Shown: piece after piece, positions 41,160 through 51,388 of the stretch
Layout of the letters: the number at the start of each line of letters is the position of its first letter
Numbering within the stretch: position 1 is the stretch's first letter
NCBI GenBank assembly: GCA_963580285.1
Contig: OY757011.1
Coordinates: 710,501 to 774,500, forward strand
Direction: 5' to 3'
DNA from: Lucinisca nassula
Lineage: Eukaryota; Mollusca; Bivalvia; Lucinida; Lucinidae
Length of the DNA: 64,000 nucleotides
Notes under the pieces: generated by a model
Told to the model about the DNA's origin: nothing
Database searches by the model: none
What the model saw: the letters and a program-made list of their open reading frames with translations, nothing else
Program-made: the position numbers and the translations under genes

Positions 41160-41490
41160 AAAGTAGAAGTAAAACAAAGATCAGGAATTGATACAATTAA
41201 CTTACTCCACCCATAAAAGACACCAAATGGAAAGAAATACAAACATTAAGCGCCAAGACCATAATGCAAACCTAAACAAAGGAAGGCCATAAGGACAGTT
41301 ACTTTCCCACAAAATGGCCATATGGCCATCCAAAATAAAAAGACAAAAGTGCTACACACAGTAAGTAACAAACAACAACATAAATAAATCGCCACAGAAG
41401 AGCCGCCTTGGAACGGTCAGTGGAATATTTCCACTAGGGGGCTTAAATCGATTTTACGTGGCCACAATCCTCGCCCTTACTTCTGTTCAT
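41160..41490 (-). mobile_element. Naiad 3' tail, young subfamily, 5'-truncated
   Basis: Runs from AAGTAGAAGTAAAACAAAG to CGCCCTTACTTC. Nearly the same as the tail at 35626-35950. Confidence 0.85.
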
Positions 41491-41539
41491 GACCAGTACT
41501 AGAATGTGCAACACCGACCACGCCCTCTAGCACCGGTTT

Positions 41540-41700
41540 AAGCAGACTTTTATTTTCAAAAAAAGATTCAAAATGAACTCAGTGATTCAAAAGAACCAGA
41601 AAATATAATTTGCACTACAGTGATGTACGGGGAGACGTTTTACAGCCGCCGAATGGCACAAAACCAGCTGCATTGAAGATAAATAAGTTCTGAATAATTA
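41540..41700 (-). mobile_element. Hammerhead-family repeat lacking the ribozyme
   Basis: Contains GAACCAGAAAATATAATTTGCAC, GTGATGTACGGGGAGACG and CCGCCGAATGGCACAAAACCAGCTGC. The hammerhead portion is absent. Confidence 0.65.
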
Positions 41701-41764
41701 GATCAGGGTTAAGCAAAACTCTATTTTATAAATGATTCAAAATAAACTGAGTGATCCCAAAAAT

Positions 41765-41817
41765 AATATTAAACACCGTAAGATGGCGAACGAGGAATGT
41801 CACCATCTAACAATGGG
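41765..41817 (-). pseudogene. Old PLE, continuation
   Basis: Diverged version of the AAACGCCATAGGATGGCGCACGAGG coding block. Confidence 0.6.
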
Positions 41818-42066
41818 AAGTAGAAGTAAAACAAAGATCAGTAATTGATACAATTAACTTACTCCACCCATAAAATACACCAAACGGAAAGAAATACAAA
41901 CATTAAGCGACCAGACCATAATGGAAACCTTAACAAGGGAAGGCCATAAGGACAGTTACTTTCCCACAAAATGGCCATATGGCCATCCAAAATTAAAAGA
42001 CACAAGTTATACACACAGTAAGTAACAAACAAAAACATAAATAAATCGCCACAGAAGAGCCGCCTT
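41818..42066 (-). mobile_element. Naiad 3' tail, young subfamily, 5'-truncated
   Basis: AAGTAGAAGTAAAACAAAGATC to CACAGAAGAGCCGCCTTG. Inserted in the old PLE. Confidence 0.85.
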
Positions 42067-42240
42067 GTTCACTATAATAAAATCAAAATCATCGTGGTTA
42101 TCATAAATCTAATTTGAAACAAAGCCATTTGAAATGTTCAAATGCAAACCCTAAAATGGGGCTTCGATGTCAGACAATAATAAGGCTTACTTTAACTGCA
42201 GGTCAGATAAATTTGATTGACCATTCCTTCAAATGAAAGT
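42067..42240 (-). pseudogene. Old PLE, continuation (RT)
   Basis: Matches naiad RT coding in order (CAAAATCATCGTGGTTATCATAAAT, GGGGCTTCGATGTCAGA, AACTGCAGGTCAG). Confidence 0.65.
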
Positions 42241-42251
42241 GTTAAAGTAAG

Positions 42252-42512
42252 AACTGACCGTTCCAAGGCGGTTCTTCTGTCGTGGTTTATTTTGTTATGG
42301 CTTGTCTTTGAGGGTGTGTATCTTTTATATTATTTTGCTTTAGATAGCCAATTGGCCATTTTGTGGGAAAGTAAGTATCCTGTTGGCTTTCCGCTAGTGG
42401 TGTTTCCATTAGGGTCTAGTTGTTTCATGTTTGTGTTTCTTTCCCTTTGTGTCTCTGATGGGAGCTATGGGTTAATTGTATCAATTCCTGGTCATTACCT
42501 TCACTTCTAATT
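42252..42512 (+). mobile_element. PLE 3' tail, plus strand
   Basis: GAACTGACCGTTCCAAGGCGG to CATTACCTTCACTTC. Nested in the old minus-strand PLE. Confidence 0.8.
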
Positions 42513-42690
42513 TTTATCAACGAAGATAACAATAGATTTTGTCAATATTTAAAAAATCATCTAAATATATTGATGTAGAGTTTAAGGCTTCAATAATGCC
42601 AGCTTGATTTTGACTAGAAAGTGACATCAAAAATCCCGTTCATAACCAAACAAAAATAAATCAGCTGCAAGGGGACGACGAATCCTGGCT
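42513..42690 (-). pseudogene. Old PLE, continuation (RT palm)
   Basis: TCATCTAAATATATTGATGTAGAG corresponds to the Y-L-D-D region and TCAGCTGCAAGGGG to motif B, both decayed. Confidence 0.65.
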
Positions 42691-43072
42691 ATACTCATTA
42701 GCAGAAATACAAGTAAAAAGCCTGACGGCATTATGGACTGGCTTTTTAAATAAACCTAACCGAAGGCAGCAAAGACGCAGCAATTAAAAGAGTACCAGAT
42801 AGTACCCCTAAGAACCACTGAACAAAAACTGTTTTTACTTTAGATACATACAATTCCAATTTTGCCCAAAAAATAACCATATGCTTATGTAAAAGAGCTT
42901 AACAGACTACAGCAGTTGAAACCGTGCCAAAACGTATCCCTTAAAACAAATGATCAAACGTGGAATCCTGCATTAAAAACTTTGCATAACAATCGAAAGT
43001 TGCATTTGTAAAAAAAAATCGACAAACTTGCAATTAATAATACGTAACTGTTTATTATTTGTTAAGAAAGTA

Positions 43073-43111
<39 letters not shown>

Positions 43112-43117
43112 AAAACA
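42691..43117. other. No recognisable feature; A-rich tract at the right
   Basis: AT-rich, ending in a poly-A / (AAAAG)n tract at about 43070-43115. Confidence 0.45.
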
Positions 43118-43190
43118 CACTACCAGGATTTGAACCCACGACCCTCTAGTTGACAGTCCAGCACACTATCCATTGCCTACCAAGCTTGCA
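43118..43190 (-). mobile_element. tRNA-like sequence (SINE head or tRNA pseudogene)
   Basis: The minus strand has GCAATGGATAGTGTGCTGG (A-box region), CTGTCAA in the anticodon-loop position and GGTTCAAATCC (B box), followed by TGTGTTTTTTTTTTC, which would stop RNA polymerase III. It resembles the TRIM-2 tRNA-like segment in its ...CTGGACTGTCA... middle. The acceptor stem does not pair, so it is not a functional tRNA. Confidence 0.55.
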
Positions 43191-43568
43191 TGGCAAATAA
43201 GAGAGGTAATACAGAGCAAATTTCTAAATCAACTTAAATTCGAAGAAAGGGAAGTTTCACCAAACACTTTGTCCTTGGTTTCATTAATGGATTGAATATG
43301 AAAGGGGTGCCTCCAACAAAGCAAAAATTCCTAATCTGAAGGAAATGCAAAGAAGAATAAAGATAAATATCACTTTGAAAAAAAAAAAAGGTTTACCAAA
43401 AGGTAAACTTCCGACCACGCCCGACGCCTGACATCCAAACCATTGACATCTTTTTTTAAACGACGCATTTTTTTTTTAAATCCGTCTTGAAATATAAGGA
43501 AGCCGTGAAAAATTCAATTAACTAAAAAGTCGGAAAATATATTGCATTCTTTCCAAAGACAACTGTTA
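43191..43568. other. No recognisable feature
   Basis: Contains an A run at about 43379 and a T run near 43470. A short palindromic GGTTTACC-AAAA-GGTAAAC lies at about 43390-43409. Confidence 0.4.
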
Positions 43569-43690
43569 TGGGGTTCACAGGGGTATTTATTGTTTTCCTT
43601 AATTTAACCCAAAAACGTAGTCTGTGGAAAGGTGTTTGAAGTGCCCATAGGCTGTTCTAACGAGCACAGTACCCAAGAGTTGTTTTGTTA
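43569..43690. mobile_element. Decayed foldback MITE
   Basis: GGGGTATTTATTGTTTTCCTTAATTT and CTGTTCTAACGAGCAC echo the foldback family. Strongly degraded. Confidence 0.4.
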
Positions 43691-43697
43691 ACCAGAA

Positions 43698-43850
43698 TTA
43701 AATTGTGTGATCAGGAATTGACACAATTACACCGATCATCCAAGACACCAAAAGGAAAGAATCACAAACATAAAAATAAGTTGCCCTTAAAATGACCAAT
43801 CGGCTAGTTGGTAATAGCGATTTTACGTGGCCACAATCATCGGCCTTTGA
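43698..43850 (-). mobile_element. Diverged PLE 3' tail fragment
   Basis: AGGAATTGACACAATTACACC, CAAGACACCAAAAGGAAAGAATC and GCGATTTTACGTGGCCACAATCATCGG are tail landmarks with internal deletions. Confidence 0.65.
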
Positions 43851-44012
43851 TCTGTTCTTGGTTGTAGCCGGAATAAGAACGTTACATTTTTCCCTGAAAA
43901 TGACAGTTTTGTAACTCAAAATGGCATCTAAGGTACTTATAGGCGTCTGAAGAATGTTACAAAGGTAATCGAGACTGTTTTCAGAGGTGTTTTGTTTGTC
44001 GGAATACTGTGC
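43851..44012 (-). other. Open minus-strand frame of unknown origin
   Basis: About 54 codons open on the minus strand (…Q-Y-S-D-K-Q-N-T-S-E-N-S-L-D-Y…), between the PLE tail and the telomere-type tract. I do not recognise it; it could be a diverged PLE C-terminus. Confidence 0.3.
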
Positions 44013-44073
44013 GGTTAGGGTTAGGGTTAGGGTTAGGGTTAGAACCCTAACCCTAACCCTAACCCTAACCCTA
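44013..44073. repeat. Head-to-head telomere-type repeats
   Basis: Five GGTTAG units (44013-44042) run directly into five AACCCT units plus A (44043-44073), a near-perfect 61-base inverted structure with no spacer. The left neighbour is the unknown frame and the right neighbour is a LINE cut in mid-coding. Confidence 0.95.
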
Positions 44074-44350
44074 CTGCACTCATCGCCAACACAAAGCAGA
44101 TATTGCAGCATGAAATGGACTTCTCAATAGCCTGTGACGAGACCGGGCACACCATTAGCACAAAAAGACTGAAGATTTGTACCAGCCAGCACCTGCGAGC
44201 AACCATAAATCAAGGTAAAGGGCCAAAGCCTCCAGGCAGTGGATTATTTCACATACCTCGGCAGTAAAAACCAGCGGTGAACAGGGACACAGAAGTCAAC
44301 AGTTGGATCACAAAGGTCAACGTTATCTTTGGGGGTCTAAGAGCGGAGAG
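44074..44350 (+). pseudogene. LINE reverse transcriptase fragment, upstream part
   Basis: Frames read T-A-L-I-A-N-T-K-Q-I-L-Q-H-E-M-D, A-C-D-E-T-G-H-T-I-S and, after a shift, R-D-T-E-V-N-S-W-I-T-K, a pattern of LINE RT beyond the catalytic loop. The 5' boundary is the telomere-type tract. Two or more frameshifts. Confidence 0.6.
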
Positions 44351-44755
44351 GATTCAGCCTTATCGGGTCGGTGCTTTTGCTGTATTGGCGGCTCTGTTTC
44401 ATTCTCTAATGATATATGTTGTTACGTTGATGGTTCTGATTTTCAACCTTTTTGGTAGTTCATTATTAGTTACGTTTGTCCTTCCAGTTTAATATTTGTC
44501 ATGTTTGCGATCCCGATTCTTTGCCCCAGTATGTATATTGTTCCTTTTTAGTTAGGTTTGGATATTCTGAGTCACCAGCTACTGACTCTATGATCTGTTG
44601 TATGTTGTGTTACTCTCGTCACTCTATGTTTAAACTTCTTTCCCTAGTGATATTGTGGGAAGAATTTTGGATCTGATTGTATAAGTACCTAATCGATTCT
44701 CTTTTTAATTTCCATTAAGCTGAATGTCTACCTTGCAGTTGTACTCACCATTTCC
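44351..44755 (+). mobile_element. Dispersed repeat related to a diverged PLE tail (copy 1)
   Basis: Shares GATATATGTTGTTACGTTGATG, GTTTGTCCTTCCAGTTTAAT and GTATGTATATTGTTCC-like blocks with 50416-50745 and 50800-51070. It splits the LINE. Confidence 0.6.
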
Positions 44756-45080
44756 AGTTGCGCTGCCTCCGTAGACTCCTCCATATTAAAATGCAAGACG
44801 CGGATGCCCTCGAACGAACCAGCAACCCCATCATCGACACCCTCCTACAGAAAGCTCAAACAAGATGAACCGGATACGTCAACGGAATGCAAGATAGTTT
44901 ATTACCAAAACAGCTGCTGTATGGGTCACTTTACCAGGGTAAACGCTCAGTTGGGGACTGGAGAAACGCTTCAAAGTATCCCTCAAAGCCGAAGAAATTA
45001 ATCTTAGTTCTTGGGAATCATTTGCAGTGGATGGACCGGGTTGTCATAGCAAAATTGCAACCGAAGCCTGTGAAGCACAG
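44756..45080 (+). pseudogene. LINE fragment, C-terminal part
   Basis: R-C-L-R-R-L-L-H-I-K-M-Q-D-A, T-L-L-Q-K-A-Q, L-L-P-K-Q-L-L-Y-G and G-K-R-S-V-G-D-W form the C-terminal pattern of the same LINE class. Frameshifted near 44930. Truncated by a PLE tail at about 45083. Confidence 0.65.
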
Positions 45081-45082
45081 GC

Positions 45083-45420
45083 TAAACGCCCTGTCCTTTT
45101 GGCTTTCCGCTTTTAGTGCTTCCATTAGGGTCTAGTTACTCCATGTTTGTGTTTCTTTATCTTTGGTGTCTCTGATGGGAAATGGGGGCAAATTGTATCG
45201 AATCATGATCATTGCATTCACTATTTTCTAAATCATCCGTGCACCATCTGCCATCTCTGAGAATACACAGTTCATACACAATTAAGGAAGAAATAGCGAT
45301 AACGGCTGAAATAACTAAAATGCACCATACTAGCATGAACAAACTAAAGTGCTGAAGCAAAAGAAGACCAACAGTTGCAGTGCGGTGGTCCCGACCAGCA
45401 GCAAGCATCAGGCACCTACG
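45083..45420 (+). mobile_element. PLE tail pieces in both orientations
   Basis: A plus-strand terminal tail piece lies at 45083-45225 and a minus-strand piece (GAAGACCAACAGTTGCAGTGC, CAAGCATCAGGCACC) at 45345-45418. The ~110 bases between are unassigned. Confidence 0.7.
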
Positions 45421-45489
45421 GACTCGCGCAATGTTTTTTAGGTGGGCGGAGGCCCGAAAAACAACTGAATGAAGAGGGAGTGTTCTTCT

Positions 45490-45752
45490 TCTGTTCCAAG
45501 GCGGTTCTTCTGTCGCAGATTATTTTTCTTATGGTTTGTCTTTGAGTGTGTGTATCGCTTATATTATTTTGTTTTGGATAGCCAATTGGCCATTTTTTGG
45601 TAAAGTAACTGTCCTTGTGGCTCTCCGCTATTGATGCTTACATTAGGGTCTATTCATTCCATGTTTTGTGTTTCTTTCCATTTGGTGTCATTGATGGGAG
45701 TTATGGTTTAATTGTATCGATTCCTGATCATTAACTTTACTTCTGTTTAGTG
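45490..45752 (+). mobile_element. PLE 3' tail fragment
   Basis: TTCCAAGGCGGTTCTTCTGTCGC to GATTCCTGATCATTAAC. Plus strand. Confidence 0.8.
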
Positions 45753-45892
45753 GAACACCTACACAATAATACATTAAGAAACCGAAAAAGACAATATTGA
45801 GACTGTTTACAGAAAACATACTACTTTTGTGGTGTGGGTGGTGGAGGGATGGGTATGTGGATAAGTGGGTAGGGGCTTCAACTCTGTATTTT

Positions 45893-46256
45893 ATTAGGAA
45901 TTGATACAATTAACCCACAGCTCCCATCAGAGACAACAAAGGGAAAGAAACAAAAACATGAAACAACAGACCCTAATGGAAACATCACTAGCGGAAAGCT
46001 AAAAGGACAGTTACTTTCCCAAACAAATGGTCAATAGGCTATCCAAAATAAAACAATACAAGCGACACAAACATTCAAAGACAAACCATAACAAAAATAA
46101 ACCGCGACAGAAGAACCGCCTTTGAACGGTCAGCGGAAACGAATTCCACTGGTGGGGGGGCCGGGCTTAAATCGATTTTACATGGCCACAGTTCTCGCCC
46201 TTACTTCCGTCGCGATAAACACAAATAATTTGTTCAGTCCGCATGAAGGCCTCCTA
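45893..46256 (-). mobile_element. PLE 3' tail fragment
   Basis: Minus-strand tail from ATTAGGAATTGATACAATTAACC to GTCCGCATGAAGGCCTCC. Confidence 0.85.
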
Positions 46257-46394
46257 ATTACCTTTATAGAAGAATCATATCTTCATCGTGAGTGATGAAA
46301 GACTTTATATGTGAATTTATACAATTATGATGGCCAATCATATAGGTCATTTATATTGTTGTACTGCTCTTCCGCTTAATGCCCTTAGACGGCT

Positions 46395-46705
46395 CTCTCC
46401 CCCCCCCCTCCCCCCATCCCCTCCCCCAGTGAAATTGGTTTGACCATTCCAAGGCGGTTCTTCTGTCGTGTTTTGTTTTTGTTATGACCTGTCGTTGTGT
46501 GTGTATCGCTTATATTATTTTCTTCTGGATAGCCAGTTGGCAATTTTGTGGGAAAGTTACTGTCCTTTTGGCTTTCCGATATTGATGTTTCCATTAGGGT
46601 CTGGTTGTTTCATGTTTGTGTTTATTTCCAGTTGGTGTTTCTGATGGGAGTTGTTGGTTAATTGTGTTGATTCCTGATGATTGCCTTCACTTTTATTTTT
46701 AATAT
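46395..46705 (+). mobile_element. PLE 3' tail fragment
   Basis: Begins in a poly-C/TCCCC run and the GACCATTCCAAGGCGG block, and ends GATTGCCTTCACTTTTATT. With 45893-46256 it forms another opposed pair. Confidence 0.8.
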
Positions 46706-47514
46706 TTCTTCATTGTAAGTTTTCCATGGAATTTCTGTTTTCATGTGGATACAGTGATTAGACGAAAACCACTAGATAGATCACTGATGTCCGAAATCAT
46801 ACACCATTTTGAGCTTTATTCCCCATTAAATGATAAAGTAGGCTGCTGTCATAGTGTCAGAAGTACGTCCTACCAACTTGCCCTCACGAAGTCTTACGCG
46901 CTATTGAAAATATTTCTGTTTCCGAAATACTGTAATGGGCTTGGTCATTTCAAAGAACATGAAGTTCTAAATTGCGCCGTAAATTCCAACTCTTTCTGAA
47001 GTGTTTTACCGCACATACAAATGAGTCATGACACCAAACATACACAAAGTTATAACTCACTATCGAATCCCTCTGACAGTGTTGCGGCATGGTAAAAAGA
47101 GTCATGCTTGCACATGATATTCTCATCGAAAGAAACTTGCACATGCACTTTTAAATACCATAATCATTTTATAGTCTGCTTTTAAGCATGTGTTCGATCC
47201 ATCCGAACGTATATGTTGCCAACACCAATTAAATGACAGTCGAATGATTAAAACATTTTTTACTGTTCCATTTTAATATTCAGACGTGAGGATGATTTGT
47301 CTGGAGATTGCATGCAGCATTTAAGACAAAAACAAAATATAGAATCACATTTTGACAAGACTATTGATTATGTCTCACATCTAGAAATACCAAAGGAACT
47401 AGTTTATCAGGCTGAGATATGCAAGTCATCTAATCCGTTTGACTTGCTTTTAGAGCATGATACATTCTTGCTGAAGTGTTTTACCGCACGTACAAACTAG
47501 TCATTACACCACTT
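46706..47514 (+). other. Unrecognised block with two short frames sharing a repeated tail
   Basis: Frames at 46745-46999 (84 codons) and 47297-47500 (67 codons) have no family motif that I know. A block reading CTGAAGTGTTTTACCGCAC occurs at 46997 and again at 47471, followed by TACAAA and TAGTCAT-like sequence in both. The second frame is preceded by TTTTAATATTCAG, which could be a splice acceptor. Could be a captured exon or an unknown element; evidence is thin. Confidence 0.25.
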
Positions 47515-47712
47515 GATGCAAGTAGACGGCTACCCCCAAGTGGAATTCGTTTCACTGACCATTCCAAGGCAGTTCTTCTGTCGTGGTTTATTTTTGTTAT
47601 GTCTTGTCTTTGAGTGTTTGTATCGCTTATATTATTTTGTTCTGGATAGCCAATTGGCCATTTGTGGGAATGTGACTGTCACTTTGGCTTTCCGCTATTG
47701 ATGTCTCCATCG
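47515..47712 (+). mobile_element. PLE 3' tail fragment
   Basis: AAGTGGAATTCGTTTCACTGACC to CTTTGGCTTTCCGC. It stops before the terminal block. Confidence 0.75.
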
Positions 47713-48660
47713 TCTTCATAAACTTTTCACAATTTTGTGGGTGTCATTCAGATTTAAAGGAACTCATTTTTGATTTTTATTAGTTTCGGGATTCGGTGTT
47801 GGACTTAAACCTCTTCTGCGACAAGGTCTATCGGAACCCGAATTTTATGGCCACTTAGTATATAAATTCAGAAAATATATAAAAGCAATGACTTCAGCAC
47901 CCAATTTCGTCAAATCATTCTACGATATAAAAAGATAGGGTAAAACATAAATGTTATGCGACAGACTGCATATATGATGGTTAACCCAATCACAGTTGAC
48001 AACTTGGTTCCCACTTGTACGCCGGTGGGTCAGGCCTCAGTTTCTATGACGTTTCCAGAGTAAAGGCTTACTGAGAATTAGAGGTATCTTATTTAAAGTA
48101 ATGTTGGTTGGTGCCTGATGCTCTGTCTCTGGTCCGGCCCTTCGGAGTCTAACTGTTGGTCTTCCTTTGGTCCAGCATTTGAGTGGTTTCTTGCTGTCGA
48201 GTCCTAACCGTTGTTTCTTCTCTGTGATTGTAAAATTTTTTGTGTTCATCGAGATGTTGCACTGATGAGTAAGGAGGCCTTCATGCGGACTGAACAAATT
48301 ATTTGTCTAAATCGCGACGGAAGTAAGGGCGAAGGGTGAGGATGTGGCCACGTAAAATCGATTTAAGCACCCCGCCCCCTCCAAGTGGATTTCGTTTTAC
48401 TGACCGTCCAAATGCGGTTCTTCTGTCGCGATTTATTCTATGGTTTGTCTTTAACTGTGTGTATCTCTCATATTTTTTGTTTTTGTTTTGGATAGCCTAT
48501 TGGCCATTTTGTATCCTTTTCGCTTTCCGTATTGATGTTTGCATTAGGGTCTAGTTGTTTCATGTTTGTGCTTTTTTTTCCCTTTGGTGTCTCTGATGGT
48601 AGCTATGGGTTAATTGTATCGATTCCTGATCATTGCCTTTACTTCTACTTTACACTATAT
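47713..48660 (+). pseudogene. PLE copy: RT C-terminus scraps and full 3' tail
   Basis: 47800-48060 encodes broken C-terminal RT (TTATGGCCACTTAGTATATAAATTC, ACGCCGGTGGGTCAGGCC). The tail runs to the terminal TTGCCTTTACTTCTAC. A scrap of the hammerhead-repeat phrase GGAACTCATTTTTGATTTTT is at about 47759. Confidence 0.8.
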
Positions 48661-48812
48661 ATGACACATAGCATTGCCTGTTTGAAACAATTATGACAGT
48701 ACAGTTAAAAGTTAGAAGAATCTCGGTTATTTTGACACAATTTCTATGCAGGACTGTGCTGGGGTTTGAAAGGCTTCTTGTGATCCTTAGCATGTGCATA
48801 AGCCATATTCCC

Positions 48813-49126
48813 ATTACGATAACTCACCCGTGCGGCATAGTGCATTTTCACATCTCCAAAATGGCTACTAATCTGATGAAAATCCTTAATATTTTTCTTA
48901 TAAATGCTCCAAACATAGGTTGTGGGTGCTCGTTAGAACCGCCTCAATGAGGCGTAGGTTGTGGGTTCTCGTTAGAACCGCCTCAATGAGGCGGTTCTAA
49001 CGAGTACCCACAACCTATGTCTTCGAACAGAAATAAGAAAAATAATGTTTACCCCCGTAAACCCCAGTTTTCTCTATATAAAGTGGGGTTTAGGGGGGTC
49101 TTTTTTCACGGACTTGTTCACGTGAT
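48813..49126. mobile_element. Foldback MITE, type 2, with duplicated centre
   Basis: The left arm is CATTACGATAACTCACCCGTGC, the right end is CACGGACTTGTTCACGTGATG. The half-palindrome GTAGGTTGTGGGT...GAACCGCCTCAATGAGGCG is present twice in tandem. Confidence 0.85.
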
Positions 49127-49129
49127 GCA

Positions 49130-49520
49130 ATTTTTAAAACTTTCTCGGTCTCGGTTTTGACCAATTCGACCTCATCAGTTAACCTAACATATTTTAAAAA
49201 AAATCACAATGTTAAGAATAGAAACTTTATTCACACTATGATTAAGGACAGGGAAACTTTTTACGGTTGCCGCATTTCCCCCGTAACACCAGCTTTACCA
49301 AAGTTTAATATGATCTATAAAACGATTATTTCTTGGAAACATGAACTATAGCAGAATACTGGAAATAGTAGAGAGTATAAGTTAGTTCTTGTCCAGAATA
49401 GCTTTCTTCTTACAATTATGTCTCATCAGTGACCCTCAGATGTTTCAAAAATTCCACAATGGAATTAATGATCCCAAAGGACAAGAAATATTAACTGCAT
49501 TTTGATGTCGGGCGGTTGGT
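49130..49520 (-). mobile_element. Hammerhead-family repeats, decayed
   Basis: 49146-49190 (minus) holds CTGATGA, GGTC GAATT GGTC, then AAAA in place of GAAA. A second partial core (CTGATGAGAC) is near 49430. The body includes AACTTTTTACGGTTGCCGC and GGAATTAATGATCCCAAAGGAC. Confidence 0.6.
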
Positions 49521-49612
49521 CCTAATTACTAGCACTCGTATACCGCCTTTTTCAACAACTTAACGGCTATGTTCAGTCAGACATTATTTTGTTTTTATAA
49601 GCGCCATTATGT

Positions 49613-49680
49613 AAAATAGAAATGACAGCAATGATCAGGAATCGGTACAATTAACCCACGGCTCCAAATCAAAGACACCG
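49613..49680 (-). mobile_element. PLE 3'-terminal fragment
   Basis: AGAAATGACAGCAATGATCAGG to CAAAGACACC, about 68 bases. Confidence 0.7.
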
Positions 49681-49819
49681 GCGGGTCTCCTAATTCATCA
49701 GTACGTTTACAGCTTAAAGCGCTTAATATACTGTGTGTGTCGTATGGGCGAATCAGTGTTTCTGATGGGACCCACAACCTATGTTTTACCAAATAATGCT
49801 GGTTCTTGCAATCAAAATC

Positions 49820-50285
49820 TCAACTACTAAACTTTATATTTTCGTAGGGCAAAAATTATCAGAAGTCATTCAAGACAAAACATAGAATATATAAGAAACT
49901 TAGCGTGTGCTAAATAGGTGTCTTTCATACCTCTAGAACCAGCATGTGTAGTGAAAACATAATTTGTGGGTGCCATCAGAAACACGGTTTCTTTTTGGTG
50001 TTTCTGATCGGAGCTGTGGGTTAATTATATCGAGTCCTGATCAACATTGCAAAAATATATGATGTGAGAGCCCGCTTTAATTTCTCAGATAATTTGAAAT
50101 GCTTTAAATCGAAATCTTACTTTCAGAAGAGTATTTGGGATCTGATTGCGTCAGTTCCCGATCGTTTCTCGTTTCACTTTATGTTTTCGTAGGCAAAAAT
50201 TCTCAGAAGTCAATCAAGACAAAAATAAATAAAATATATAAGAAACTTCTGACACATTACACACGAGTGTGCTAAATGGGTGACT
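49820..50285. repeat. Direct repeat pair around a PLE tail scrap
   Basis: The block TTTTCGTAGGGCAAAAATTATCAGAAGTCA...ATATAAGAAACTT...GTGTGCTAAAT is at 49840-49925 and again, diverged, at 50185-50280. A plus-strand PLE terminal scrap (49986-50045) lies between. Confidence 0.6.
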
Positions 50286-50415
50286 TTGGTGGTTTTCCGT
50301 TAGAGGTGTTTCCGTTAGGGTCTTGTTATATAATGTTTGTGTTTCTTTCCCTTCGGTGTCTCTGATAGGAGCCGTGGGCTAATTGTATCGATTTCTGATC
50401 ATTGCCTTCACTTCA
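50286..50415 (+). mobile_element. PLE 3'-terminal fragment
   Basis: GGTGGTTTTCCGTTAGAGGTG to CATTGCCTTCACTTC. Confidence 0.75.
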
Positions 50416-51075
50416 CCAGTAATTTTATTGGCCCTTCCAAGACAGTGATTTTGCTGTGGTTTATTCATGTTTTGTGTAGATAGTTCTGATTGTTTCCCTA
50501 GTTATGTGTGTTATTGTGTTGGTTATTCTGATTCTTCCCACTTTAAAGTTGTTTATTCGTAGTTACATTTGTGCTTTCAGTTTAATGTTTGTCATGTTGA
50601 TGATTCAGAGTCTTTCCTCCAATATGTATATTGCTCTTTTTCAGTTAGGTTTGGCTAATGTTTAGTTCGGATGGCGTTTCTATGTTTACCGAGTTGATTC
50701 ACTGAGTTAGAAAACGTTCACGCAGACCATACTTGTTCGAACCACAGTGAAAGTGATGGTGAGGTTTGGGATCTCGTAAGGTTAACTAAAACCCATCAGT
50801 ATTTTTACTGACCGCTCCAAATCGGTGATTTTGCTGTGGTTCTTTCATGTTTTGTGTTGGTGGTTTTGATTCTTTCCCTAATCATATATGTTGTTACTTT
50901 GATATTTCTTATTCTTCCCAAACTTTGGCGGTTCATTGTAGTTATGTTTGTCCTTCCAGTTTAATGTGTGTCATGTTGGTCATTCTGATTCTTTCCCTCA
51001 TTATGTATGTTGCTCCTGTTTAGTTATTTTTTTATATTCTGAGTAACCACCTGTTTGGGAAAGAGCTGCTGACTC
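50416..51075 (+). mobile_element. Two tandem copies of a diverged PLE-tail-like repeat
   Basis: The unit starts near GACCGCTCCAAATCGGTGATTTTGCTGTGG (clear at 50812) and continues CATGTTTTGTGT, GTTTGTCCTTCCAGTTTAATG and CTTTCCCTCATTATGTATG. Copies are at 50425-50745 and 50800-51070. The opening block parallels GACCGTTCCAAGGCGGTTCTTCTGTCG of the main tail, suggesting a second PLE subfamily. Confidence 0.6.
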
Positions 51076-51087
51076 GGTTTGCCAGTT

Positions 51088-51388
51088 TTGCTTGTTTGAT
51101 TTGAGGTTTAACGTCCCCGTCAACACTGTAAAAGCAATTTTAGAGACGCTGCTTCCAATTTTGTGGGACTATTACCCGACACTGAGATGAAATGTCATCT
51201 CAAGCCCTGCCGCCCAATGAAACCAATACGGTTTATAAGCATGGACGGCCGACTCGCACCGCTGTGCAGGGGCAGGCTTAGATCCTCTAAGCGGTTTATC
51301 AGTACTCGTGTGCGGGTCGGTTTCAGCTCTGCGTGGAAGCATCATGCAGCCCATCTATTTGTTCAAGCCCCGATGGGCGGGGGCCGTC
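51088..51388 (-). mobile_element. SINE-like element (family B), inverted member of a pair
   Basis: The plus strand reads GATTTGAGGTTTAACGTCCCC to CCCCGATGGGCGGGGGCCG, the reverse of 16649-16952. Full length. Confidence 0.85.
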
